Positions 54,776 to 64,000 of a stretch of DNA of 64,000 nt are shown piece by piece. The stretch is from NCBI RefSeq assembly GCF_018320785.1, contig NW_024571676.1, positions 248,001 through 312,000 of the forward strand, written 5' to 3'. Made by a program: the position numbers and the translations under genes. The stretch's first letter is position 1. Each line of letters begins with the position of its first letter. This DNA is from Cheilinus undulatus. Lineage: Eukaryota; Chordata; Actinopteri; Labriformes; Labridae. A model generated the notes under the pieces. The model did no database searches, had not been told where the DNA came from, and worked only from the letters and a program-made list of their open reading frames with translations.

Positions 54776-55670
54776 TTTAACATTAGGCCCAGTTATTTTG
54801 AACCGAGCCACAGCACTATTCCTCCCCCTCCCCATTCCCCCTGCTGGCTTGCTTCCCACTAGCAACATCGAACTGTGCCCGGGCCCCACTTGTGTATTTA
54901 CTCGGTCTGAAACAGCAGGTGGCGTATGCAGCAGGTTAGCTGGTTTACAAACCCCGTCAAGGAGGAGAAAGAGAAAGGAAGCTACCACGGCAACCGCTGG
55001 GGTCATGACCTGAGCAAAGATTGTTTTTGTTTTGACCTGGAAAAAAGTCCATCCTGCAGCCATGGATGATTTAAAATCACTTTTAAGATGCAAGCAATAA
55101 CTCTTCATATCTGCACATCTACGTGCAGCTCAGAGGATTAAATGGGCTTGGGCTGCGCAGATACAGTGGTTTTTGAGGTGACAGGAGACTTTTATTGCCT
55201 TTGCATCTCCTCTCACTGAGTCCAACTTGTGTTCGTCTGTAAGGTGAGTCACAACAGACCAGTTATTGACTGGATTCTGATGGTTTCTGCCCTTTATTGA
55301 GGAAAAATGTGAACAAACTACCGTGATGTGGAAAGAAGCTTAGCTTTTACGATGACGTCATAAAGCTGATATGGCGCTCTGTCCCGTATCCAGGCGCTGT
55401 TGCATTCACATCTCATCCAAACTGTGCCAGTGGGGCTTGAATCCTGGTTGAGGGGTGCAATGGATCAGATGGAGAGGAAGAAGGAGGCTCACAGGCTTAA
55501 AGTAGAGGAGGAGGATGCAAAGTGGACTGTCTTTAAAGAGAGACAGCACCATTTGTCAGACCAGTTCGACATCTATACTGAAGGCTCCAGCAGGTTTAGA
55601 AACCACATCCTCAAGAAAACCATCTTACATTAAAAGTGCATTTTATATTATTATATTCTTGTTATAAATA
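54776..55670 (-). mobile_element. reverse copy of the 40.6-41.2-kb module
   Basis: 54776-55390 is the reverse complement of 40666-41226 with many substitutions. The flank (to 55670) holds an open frame at 55400-55633 rich in Glu/Lys (QMERKKEAHRLKVEEEDAKW) that could be a remnant of a coding exon. A cagt tetranucleotide run follows at 55676-55694. Confidence 0.6.
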
Positions 55671-55794
55671 AACTGCTCAGTCAGTCAGTCAGTGTGGTTC
55701 CTTTAAGGACAGGACAGTCATTGGGCAGCAATGCTTTACAGTTACAAAGACAGCTTGTCAAGTCCCAAAAGCTGTTTTTTTTTTTGTTTTTTTT

Positions 55795-56157
55795 TTGAAA
55801 AATTATGGTGTTTATTTCTTTCAATTTTGATGACTAAGGCTTACACCTAAAAAAAAAGAAAACAATTTAGTTCCTTCAAATAATTAAAATATTACACAAG
55901 ACCAATGAAAAAAAGATTTTTAATACAGAGATGTAGCCCCTCTGAAAAGTGTGTGCATTTACATGCACTGAATACTTGGTTGGGCTCCTTTTGCATAAAT
56001 TACTGCATCAATGTGGTGTGGCACAGAGGCGATCAGTCTGTGGCACTGCTGAGGTGTTATGAAAGCCCAGGTTGCTTAGCAGCCTTCAGGTTGTCTGTAT
56101 TGTTGAGTGTGGTGTCTCTCATCTTTCTCTTGACATTTACCGAGAGATTCTCTACAG
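55795..56157 (-). pseudogene. Tc1-like transposase C-terminal fragment, reverse
   Basis: The minus strand carries the end of a Tc1-type transposase (the part equal to 'cagcagtgccacagactgat') followed by the 3' end and a terminal repeat half (55795-55870). It is cut at 56157 by a hAT-type MITE. Orientation is opposite to 58540-59034, so two different Tc1 copies are involved. Confidence 0.65.
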
Positions 56158-56581
56158 CAGGTGGTTCTCAAATGTGTTTCCAGAAAAAAATGGTGGCAAA
56201 AGTCAATGAAGATGCAACTATACCATTCATTTTACTCTGTTTGTGATAATGGGTAAATTTGAGTGTTTTATCAATAGTTAAACTCATTTATTTCATTTTC
56301 TTGCAATAAAGGCGCAATTTTTACCATGTTAATGAAGTAATTTCTCAAGATCACAGGAAAATTGGCACAAATGTACACATTATCATGGGGAAAAGGGGGT
56401 GTAAAACATATCAGTTTTGTCCTGTCTTTTGTGTCTGTCATAAATTGTATTCCATCAAGATCTTTAATGGAACATTTTTATTTACCAAACGTGCATTGTT
56501 AAAAATCTTTGGAAATTTGGGTCGCAATTTGTCAGCAAAGATATTGGGGGGTCCTGAGGCTAGACAAGTTGAGACCCACTG
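56158..56581. mobile_element. hAT-type MITE with 8-bp duplication
   Basis: The ends caggtggttctcaaatg and cttgagacccactg (approximately inverted) enclose 424 bp. The flanks are ctctacag (56150-56157) and ctctacaa (56582-56589), an 8-bp duplication with one change. It is inserted in the reverse Tc1 fragment, which resumes after it. Confidence 0.75.
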
Positions 56582-56927
56582 CTCTACAAGGTTCCAGCAA
56601 GTGTTCTGGCCAGTGAAGCACAGGAACAGCGTGGTCATTTAAACTGCTTTTGGTACTTAATGGAGTGGGCAGGTACCAAATACTACTGGAAAATTAAATC
56701 AGTATCTCCATAAAGCTTGTCAGCAGAAAGAAGCATGAAATGCACCACTTGTGCATATTTCTCTACCATACTTTTTTCTTCCACTCAGCTTTCTATGAAT
56801 ATCTTTATACCTTGGATACATGATCTAGATACTTGGATCTCTATATGCTTGGATACAGGACTTTGTGAGCAGACAGCTCTTTTAGCAATAACCTTCTGTG
56901 GCTTACCCACCTTGTGGAGCTGTTATA

Positions 56928-58068
56928 GGTCGTTTCCATCAAGCAGTCCGGCTCAGTTCGGTGTGGAATGGCTCGCATTTTCTTGCGTTTCCATATAGCA
57001 AAAACTTGGACAGGGTCCCAAAATACCAACCCTAACCATCCCACTGTTTGGCACCCTTCCGTAGGGGAACCAATCTTACCTATCCATACAAAAAAGGTGG
57101 AGCTACACACACAATAATAAGGGATTGCACTGATGTCGCGACACAGCTGCTCGGCTCCGGGCTACAAAACATGGAAGTCTGCGCTGTGAGGAGCAGGTGG
57201 AAACAGAAGCAAAACACTCATATCTGCTTAAATCAGGGATATTGGACTCAACAGAGATCCACACTGTTTCATAGTCTGTGGATTTTGATATCTGGCCACA
57301 GATCAAGGTTCCTGACGTTTATCTGGACCTGATTTTAAGAACACAAAGCAGAGCCTGAAGGCTCACATCAGCCTGATCCATCCGCGATGGATGTGAAACT
57401 AAATTAATGTTGAAGTTTTGTGAATACGAAGCATTAGATCAGTTGATTCTCTGTACTGTAACTAGTTATTCATCTACCTCTTACTTTAGGTAACTTCTGA
57501 AAAGATAGCTCTGTGGTTGTTGAAAGCGTTTGTAAAACTTCGGGCTGCAGACTATTATAAAATGAGATTGGCGCACCCAGGATTTCCGACTTAATCTAGT
57601 TTGATTTTAACACCAGCTGAACTTTCACTTTATTTTTAATGTGGCAAATTCTCACAGTACAGCTCTAAACTTTCTTATTTTGTTGTATAAACTGTTCTCG
57701 ACAAGATATATTCATATATTAACGTACCATTATGACTCAAAACGTTTCTGTACACATATTCCATCAGCAGAGGATCTGTACTGACAGCGGTTGACATGAT
57801 TAAGATGTAGTTATTTTGTTAAAAAGCACTTCCAGCTGAAATAAAGCTGTTTAATGCTTATTCCCTACCGATTTCTGTCACTCATCCTATCTACAACTCT
57901 GTGGCTGGACCAGCAGACTCGCGCTGACTGTGACTTCACGTTCATCGTCTGTACAGCCCACCCACCAAGTTAGGGTGTCTGTGGAAACGCAAACTATTCT
58001 GGTGTTTAGCGTACCAAACCACACCAAACCGTTCTGAATCAAACTGGACCCCCTGATGGAAACACGGC
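56928..58068. mobile_element. non-autonomous DNA element with diverged inverted ends
   Basis: The left end 'gtcgtttccatcaagcagtcc ggctcagttcggtgtgg' and the right end 'ccacaccaaaccgttctgaat ... tgatggaaacacg' are inverted relatives. No coding region and no clear target duplication are seen. Confidence 0.5.
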
Positions 58069-58259
58069 TTTATTGAGATGCACCTGTATGTGCCATGTAC
58101 ATGTCGCATCTTTTTAAATAGGAATTAGTGTATGGTTTATGTAGGCGACATACAGCCTAATGTTACACATTATCATGATGATAAAGACTCAGAAAAAAAC
58201 TGGAATTCATGGAAAAATAGGGCAGTGACAGACTGTGAGAAGGGACAGAGAGAAAGCAC

Positions 58260-58398
58260 TAGGGGTGGGAATCACTAGTGGTCCAACAACACGATATTAT
58301 CACGATACTTGGGTCATGATTCGATATTATTGGGATTTTAAATATTTTGCTACACAGCGAGTATTGCAATACAATATATTGCGATATATACCATTTTT
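58260..58398. repeat. 'aggggtgggaat' MITE fragment
   Basis: The sequence 'ctaggggtgggaatcactag ... cacgatattatcacgatact ... gcgatatatacc' is a fragment of a dispersed fish DNA repeat with its right end lost. Confidence 0.5.
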
Positions 58399-58539
58399 TC
58401 ACCTGTTTAGTTGAGTCAGCATTAGTCTTGCCCTCATGTTTGTCATATTTCTGCAGTATTTCATTTTCATGTAGCACTTCTTGCAAACCTCATACATCAC
58501 GTCCATCTCATTCATGACCTGCTTGCATTCCTAATACAA

Positions 58540-59034
58540 CTACCCCAGAACCAACAATATCAGAGGAGAGTGACCTGGGCTAAGGACAAAAGGACTGGAT
58601 TGTTGCTCAGTGGTCAAAAGTCCTCTTTTCAGAAAAAAGTGCATTTGTAACTCAAGGTCCCAGAGTCCGGAGGAAGAAAGGAGAGGACCAGAATCCAAGT
58701 TGTGCAGCCATCTACCAGGGAGTTTCAGAGCCCTTCACGCTTCATTCTGCTGACCAGCTTTATGGCGATGCTGATTTCATTTTCCAGCAGGAATTGGCAC
58801 CTGCCCACAATGCCAAAAGTACCAAAACCTGGTTTAAGGACCCTGGTATAATTTTCTGAGATACAGAATTTTGGGTTTTCATCAGCTGTAAGCCATAATC
58901 ATCAAAATTAAAAGAAATAAACACATGAAATATATCAGTCTGTGTGATGAATCTATAGAATATGAGTTTACCTTTTTGAATTGAATTACTGAAATAAATC
59001 AACTTTTAGATATTCTAATTTAATAAGCTGTACC
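58540..59034 (+). mobile_element. Tc1-like transposase part and right inverted repeat
   Basis: The 'gacctgggctaaggacaaaa' to 'cagcaggaattggcacctgc' stretch is the middle of a Tc1 transposase in broken frames. The last 185 bp (58850-59034) are the inverted partner of 54541-54750, ending 'aataagctgtacctgt'. Together with the left repeat it delimits an original element now stretched to 4.5 kb by insertions. Confidence 0.75.
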
Positions 59035-60218
59035 TGTAATTCAATACAATAGATTTAATAACTAACATAAAAAACAATTCCAGCATTAGGGAAGTTTTTT
59101 TTTTCCTTGGGGTTCCAAGATACTCATATTTTTGAGAAGCACCTGTAGCCTTCACTTAGTGAGAGTTGAACAGAAGCCAACTAGTGCTAGCCAAAAAACT
59201 AAACCAGGTTTTGGTTAAAGGGATCTAGAGGTCTACATGGCTCACTGAAAGCAGTCAACCAGTGGGGATTAAAACAGAGTATATGGTCCAGATCAAGGTA
59301 CAAACTTTAGCCTCAAAAACTCTCTTGTAGTTTTCTATTAAGGTTTTTGGAGAATATTTTTGATGATTTTCATTTGTATCTTCTCTTTTTACCTTATATC
59401 AATTTCTTAATTATTTAATAATTTTTGCCTTTCTGCCCAGAAGTATCCCAAGTCTGTGGTGGGACTTTGTCTCTAAAGAAAAGTTAGGGATGTTAGCACA
59501 CACACATAATTTCTTCTGAGTCTTTGTGGGATTGTTAGCATTCCTTTTTTATCAAAAGAACAGTTTTCATCAGACTTCTGAGGTGCCCTGAGGTAAGCTT
59601 AGCCAGTCCAAATGGCACACCGCTGATTGATTATAGACACTAAGCACATTAATACATACCACATGTTTATGCATTTGGACTTAAACTGAATTAGTCTGGG
59701 TAGATGAAATACTCTGTCAGGTTCCAGACGTGACTGCAGGTACGAGTGAAGACGATAGCTGCAGGTTGGAGTCAGACAGGATCAAAACATTCCTAGTAAG
59801 TGTGCAAATTCTCTGGATTTATCTGGAGCTCTTAACAATGTCAAAATCACGAGTCACAGCGCAGGACTGTAAAGGTCGATACAAAGGCTCTTTTATTAAA
59901 CACTGCTTGACATACAAGGTCACTGGTGACAGAAACTAAGACATGAGGTGGATTTAAACATCAGAGGCACAGATGAAGAAATGTTGCTAAAGCATGATTA
60001 AGGAGAAAGAGCTGACAGAAAAGTAAGAAACACTTCTGACTTTCTAAACAGTTTTCAGTCAGCCTAGTTTGGCAGCTTTGAAGAATTCAGTGCAAATGTG
60101 CGTGTCATAAGTGCTGGATTATAAAGACAGCTGATTATAATGATGATGAAACAAATGATGGAATGTTAAAATAAATCTGTAGCTCATCTCTGATCAGTTC
60201 GCTCGTTTAATCACACAT
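59035..60218. other. intergenic, nothing recognised
   Basis: Between the Tc1 right end and the ccdc93 poly(A) signal no gene or clear repeat is seen. Confidence 0.5.
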
Positions 60219-60224
60219 TTTATT
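60219..60224 (-). terminator. candidate ccdc93 poly(A) signal
   Basis: AATAAA on the minus strand lies only 24 nt past the ccdc93 stop, which would give an unusually short 3'UTR. Longer forms may use later signals. Confidence 0.5.
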
Positions 60225-60247
60225 CACAGTTTACCGGGTCTAACGGG

Positions 60248-60304
60248 CTAAGAGGCTCCTTTAGCTCTCAGCTTGGACAGCAGCATCTCGTTCTTCCGAC
60301 ACTC
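60248..60304 (-). CDS. ccdc93: ccdc93 last exon and stop
   Basis: A 57-nt terminal exon encodes [18 protein letters not shown] and TAG (60248-60250). Confidence 0.95.
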   Translation of the reverse strand, partial: ECRKNEMLLSKLRAKGAS

Positions 60305-63300
60305 CTGATGACACAAAACAAGTAAAATGACTGTTAGAGACTGTTAAAAGAGTCTCCAATGAACTCAGAAACCTAACTCAGAATTTTTATTTTGCTTTGT
60401 TAACTTTCTATTAAAAAGGAAATCAGTTGAGACATTATTATGTGCACCTATCCCTTCTTTTTGCTACGGCTAACTGACAACTATTTGTTTAATTGCCTTT
60501 ATTGGACAGGACAGCTGAGGAGAGAGAAAATATGGGAGATCAAGTGGGGGAAACATGGACCATACAGCACCAGGATCTGGATTTGAGCCTGCACCCATGC
60601 TGATAGTTTCCTCACCTCTTTAAAGTCTTTGACCGTCTTGAAGTAAAGCCTCTGTTTGTCAAGCAGCTCCAGGTACTCGTCATTCAGCTGATCTCTCCTC
60701 ATTTTGTTCTCTTGTTTCTTCCTCTCCATCTGAGAGAGACAGGCAGGAATTCTGACTGTTAAATCTGACCACTGTGGGACCTTTTTCCCACTGTATTTGT
60801 TCTGTTACACTCAGCAGATCTGACTGACACAGGTTCAACTTTTAGTGATCCAGTCTGATGATAGTGTAAGATTCCCCTCTGTGAGGATGAGACTGGGAAT
60901 TATTACCGGTGGTTTAAGGTAGTATCAGTTTTCCCTAACTTTTTAAAACAATTTTAATAACACAAAAATTTACTGAAATTGTAATGAAAAACTGTCCATA
61001 TACCACTTTGACATTATTACTCGCCCTCCGCTGTCACAGTCAACCCTCGTTTAGCTGAGCTGTATGTGCAAAGCAGCCAGAGTTGGGACTCCCTTTCTGT
61101 GCATGGGTTTTTCACATTGCCAGCATTGTCTCTTCAATATTATGCACTTTAATAAACTGATTAAATGTTTTCCTTGTGGACATTCAAAGTATTTAGATGC
61201 CAACAAACTTATCTGGTTTTATGTGTTTTGTTGTCTTTTTTGCTGTGGAACTGACAAAGTTAACAGCTTTGCTCGGGTTGTTTACATCCACCTGTTCTCT
61301 TTGTTTACACCTGGTTAAATCATTACCCCTCCAAACAAGCAGGCCATAAATGCTTGTAGTTGTTGATATAACAAGTGTGAAAAACATCAAAGCTGTTTGC
61401 AGTTAGCTTCCTCTCACCTATGCTAGCTCTGCCTGGGAAATGCAGTGGCTGGAGAACTAATGACAGTGATGCTGACATAAACCTACAGCTGTAAATGCAG
61501 GAAGGCATAGAGCTGAGCTGAAGGTTTATCTCGCGGATCAGTCTACCGTCACCTAAACCTGATCTAGCTATTAGAGTAAGGATTGGACTGGTATCAGAAA
61601 CCAGGACCACCCTGGTGCATCCCTAGCTTTGACCCCTGCATAACCATTTTTAGGCTCGTAATAATAAGTGAATCATAATCAGAGGAAGTGGAGTTTTACC
61701 TTGATGCGACTCTGTTTGATTCCCTCCACTATCTGCTCCATCTGTCTGAGGAACTGCTCCTTAGCTGCTGAAGATGACATGGCTCTGAACAACACCACAG
61801 CAGGAGAGATAGAAGTTTACAATCACAGACAGTGCAGCTGAGGAGAAAAAGTCTCAAACACATTCATTTTTAATTCTACAAAATTCTGAATCATGTTTTT
61901 AAACTTACTGTTGGAAGTTGTCATGGATGGAGTTCAACAGATTGACCTGCAGGAAAGCAGACATGTTAATAATAACGACCTCTGATCAGCCAAAATTTGG
62001 CCAGAGGATATTTTGTTTTACTTATTCCTGTATGAGCAATTAAAAAAACTGAGACAGAATGACATAAAAACAAAACAAACTTTAGGCTTAACAGATTTAA
62101 AAGAGACAGAAAATTTGAAATTAGGCCAAGAAATGGCATCCTATTTAGAAAGTATGACGTATGCTTCAGGGTTGTAAAGATACAAGACTTCTAAACTTTG
62201 AAATAGTACTTGTGTAAATCAAATGTTACTAACTTCCTGAGACCTGAGCTTTTTTCTAATGCATTTTTAGTTTCTCCCTTGTATTTGGGATCAGTAGGAC
62301 TTGATAAGTTTAAAAGTTCAGCCTTGTCTTTGAACAGGAAGTAGTTCTAACCAAAAATGATGCCCATAAATCTCCTGAAGGTCCCGTTTCTGCAGAAAAT
62401 AAAGCACTGGGTCAGTTTAAGAGTGGAAATTTTGGCTGTGGTTGGCCAGTTGTTGGGGTCTCAGTCAGTAAGAAATGATGTCAGTCACTGATAGAGGGAT
62501 GGGAAAGAATTTTTTTCCCATTTTGATGATGGACCACAAGGATTTGGTCAGACCAGGTATCAACAACATTTCTAAATTTCTGTGAAAATTCTCAAACATA
62601 TTTTTAAGTATCCTATAAAAAGTATTCCAACAGTTCTTCAAATATTCCCCGAATGATCCAGTGAAACTTAGTCATAAAGCCTAAACATTCCAATTAAATT
62701 TCAACAAAAACTCAATGTGAACCATGTGAAAATTTTCAAGCAGCTCCCCAAAAATATCCCAGCAAATTTCCCAAAACTTACAGATACATAATCAAAACAA
62801 TTCCAAACAATTTTTTTATTTTTCCATGAAAATACCTCAAAAACATCAAAGCTGATTCCCAGGCAAAACTGGAATGCAATTCCCAAAACTTACAAATGCA
62901 TTTTGCAAATTTCCATGAAAATACCTGAAACTGGCAAAAAAAAAAAAAACCTGCCACAGATTCAAACTTATTTGCCAGATTCCAATTAAAATGCCTAAAG
63001 ACACTGAAGCAAATTTCTGCAAAAAGTTCCAATAAAACTATCAAAAATTTACAAAAACAACCTCAAAATTTCCATGAAAACACAAGAAAATTCACAAATT
63101 CCCTAAAATTACCATGAAAATTCAAGAAATTTCATATCAAAGCCTTCCAACATTTTAAGCCTAAACCTAAACTACACTGGATATCCCAGCCAAAAAAAAT
63201 CCTCAATGCATAAATTAATCCTAAGTTATAGGAAAGCCAAGAGATAATGTCCTCATATTTAAACATGTAGGGCCTCAAGAGTTAAAGCCTGTAAGGTGCA

Positions 63301-64000
63301 ACAATGATCGAAGTCCTTGACATCCAATATTTGGTAATTCCTTGTTTCTTAATTACTAAAAAAACACTTTTGCGTACTGTCCAAATTGCACAAAAAAAAC
63401 ATAAACAGCATTTCTATACCCACATTATCAGAGTTTCTGTAATATCTGGACAGTCTTGCAGGAGGAATTTTGCATTTTTTAGACTTGGTCCTCCTTTAAA
63501 CACCTGCATAATAAATTTTAGACCTTTCTTTAAAGCTTTGGGACTTTTTGACATGATCAATTCTTAAAATAACTAAGACTATATCGTTTTTAGACGTTTG
63601 CTATCCAACAGCAGCCGAATATCTAACCTTCTGTGGTCTTTTTGTGGTTTAAAGCTTCAGTAATACTTTGCTTATTCCACTGAAGTCTTGGACACTAAAT
63701 TGGAAATGAGTTCCTCACCTCTTTCTCCAGGTAAACCTTCTTGTCATCCAGTGTGTTGTAAAGAGTGAAGAACTGTTTGGTTTCTTTGTGCGTTGCAGAA
63801 ACTAAAAACCAGGAAAACATCAGTTTTAATGTCCTTGTTTCTGTTTTTAAGAGACTTTTTAACCATGGTTTTAAAGGTGAGATCGAGAACTTGCCCTGGC
63901 TGTAAAGTTCAATAAATCTCTTCTGGTACTGAGTCAGCTCGGCCCGGCTCGGCACATCGTCGATCTTTCTCTGCAGGATGGCGATCTCACGGTTCCTGCG
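60248..64000 (-). CDS. ccdc93: CCDC93 C-terminus (partial, six exons)
   Basis: Six minus-strand exons give the last 160 residues in frame, from the window edge ([19 protein letters not shown]) to SKLRAKGAS and TAG. Blocks such as [50 protein letters not shown] and [16 protein letters not shown] match CCDC93 as I know it. The segment is charged and predicted coiled coil. CCDC93 pairs with CCDC22 and COMMD proteins in the CCC complex, which works with WASH and Commander on endosomes to recycle membrane proteins. The N-terminal three quarters lie beyond 64000. One intron has a GC donor. Confidence 0.95.
60487..60606 (-). mobile_element. SINE 3' part next to a ccdc93 donor
   Basis: Read on the minus strand: a degraded B box (ggctcaaatccagatcc), then 'ctctcctcagctgtcctgtcc aataaaggcaatt' as tail. 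The family is that of 48553-48740. It starts about 9 nt inside the intron. Confidence 0.6.
60616..60729 (-). CDS. ccdc93: ccdc93 exon ([10 protein letters not shown])
   Basis: A 114-nt exon (phase 0-0, CTCTCAG acceptor, GTGAGG donor) encodes [20 protein letters not shown] through [13 protein letters not shown] lies 9 nt beyond its donor. Confidence 0.95.
60730..61699. other. ccdc93 intron, nothing recognised
   Basis: No repeat or gene recognised in this 970-bp intron. Confidence 0.5.
61700..61784 (-). CDS. ccdc93: ccdc93 exon ([10 protein letters not shown])
   Basis: An 85-nt exon (phase 2 in, 0 out, GTAAAA donor) encodes [17 protein letters not shown] and [11 protein letters not shown]. 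Confidence 0.95.
61909..61946 (-). CDS. ccdc93: ccdc93 micro-exon (NLLNSIHDN)
   Basis: A 38-nt exon (phase 0 in, 2 out, CTGCAG acceptor, GTAAGT donor) encodes [12 protein letters not shown]. Confidence 0.93.
62560..63200. repeat. degenerate AT-rich tandem sequence in ccdc93 intron
   Basis: Words such as 'tttccatgaaaatacctgaaa', 'cccaaaacttaca' and 'ccaattaaaat' recur at irregular 40-70-bp spacing. The pattern resembles the filling of the hAT-like element at 94-1139, but no terminal repeats were found. 61947-62559 and 63201-63718 show nothing else. Confidence 0.5.
63719..63801 (-). CDS. ccdc93: ccdc93 exon ([10 protein letters not shown])
   Basis: An 83-nt exon (phase 1 in, 0 out, TTTTTAG acceptor, GTGAGG donor) encodes [20 protein letters not shown] and KKVYLEKE. 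Confidence 0.95.
63895..64000 (-). CDS. ccdc93: ccdc93 exon reaching the window edge
   Basis: At least 106 nt, in frame from 64000. It ends FIELYSQ plus one base at a GCAAGT donor (AGG/GCAAGT), the standard form of a rare GC-AG intron. No GT donor nearby keeps the frame. Confidence 0.9.

Overview
The window looks like a piece of a teleost fish nuclear genome. The coding exons are short and intron-split, with GT-AG borders. Between them lies a dense set of old repeats that fish genomes typically carry: Tc1/mariner-, hAT- and piggyBac/Harbinger-type DNA elements, L1- and L2/CR1/Rex-like LINEs, and tRNA-derived SINEs. The species cannot be told from the sequence alone.

Three host genes are supported, all on the minus strand. 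(1) A type II transmembrane serine protease, best matched to TMPRSS3, runs from 34703 down to 3322. Thirteen coding exons join in frame at canonical splice sites to give 517 residues: a cytosolic tail, a membrane anchor, an LDLa module, an SRCR module and a trypsin-like domain with an intact catalytic triad. (2) A secreted fibroblast growth factor of the FGF4/6 type runs from 53426 to 43213. It has four coding exons and 193 residues, and an extra intron separates the signal peptide from the FGF core. (3) The last 160 codons of ccdc93, a subunit of the endosomal CCC/Commander machinery, run from the right edge at 64000 to the stop at 60248. They lie in six exons, and one intron begins with GC instead of GT. 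The genes are not functionally linked. They are simply neighbours.

Layout: 1-3.3 kb is the 3' flank of tmprss3 with a 1.05-kb hAT-like element. 3.3-34.7 kb is tmprss3, whose introns hold most of the repeats, including a 9.5-kb intron with LINE and Tc1 remains. 34.7-43.2 kb is intergenic and dominated by a decayed L1-clade LINE that another repeat interrupts. 43.2-53.4 kb is the fgf gene, with L2-, SINE- and Harbinger-like repeats in its introns. 53.4-60.2 kb is intergenic and holds nested Tc1/hAT layers. 60.2-64 kb is ccdc93.

The most unusual signal is a family of non-autonomous elements in tmprss3 introns (6.9-8.1, 16.8-17.4, 21.7-22.5 and 23.1-23.6 kb). Two copies keep what looks like a first coding exon followed by a splice donor. 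The other two hold tandem units of about 205 bp, which read as decayed copies of a helicase-like segment resembling a RecQ motif I with a ruined Walker A site. Copies in opposite orientation flank tmprss3 exons 5-8 and 5-9. All assignments come from reading the sequence; no database search was run.
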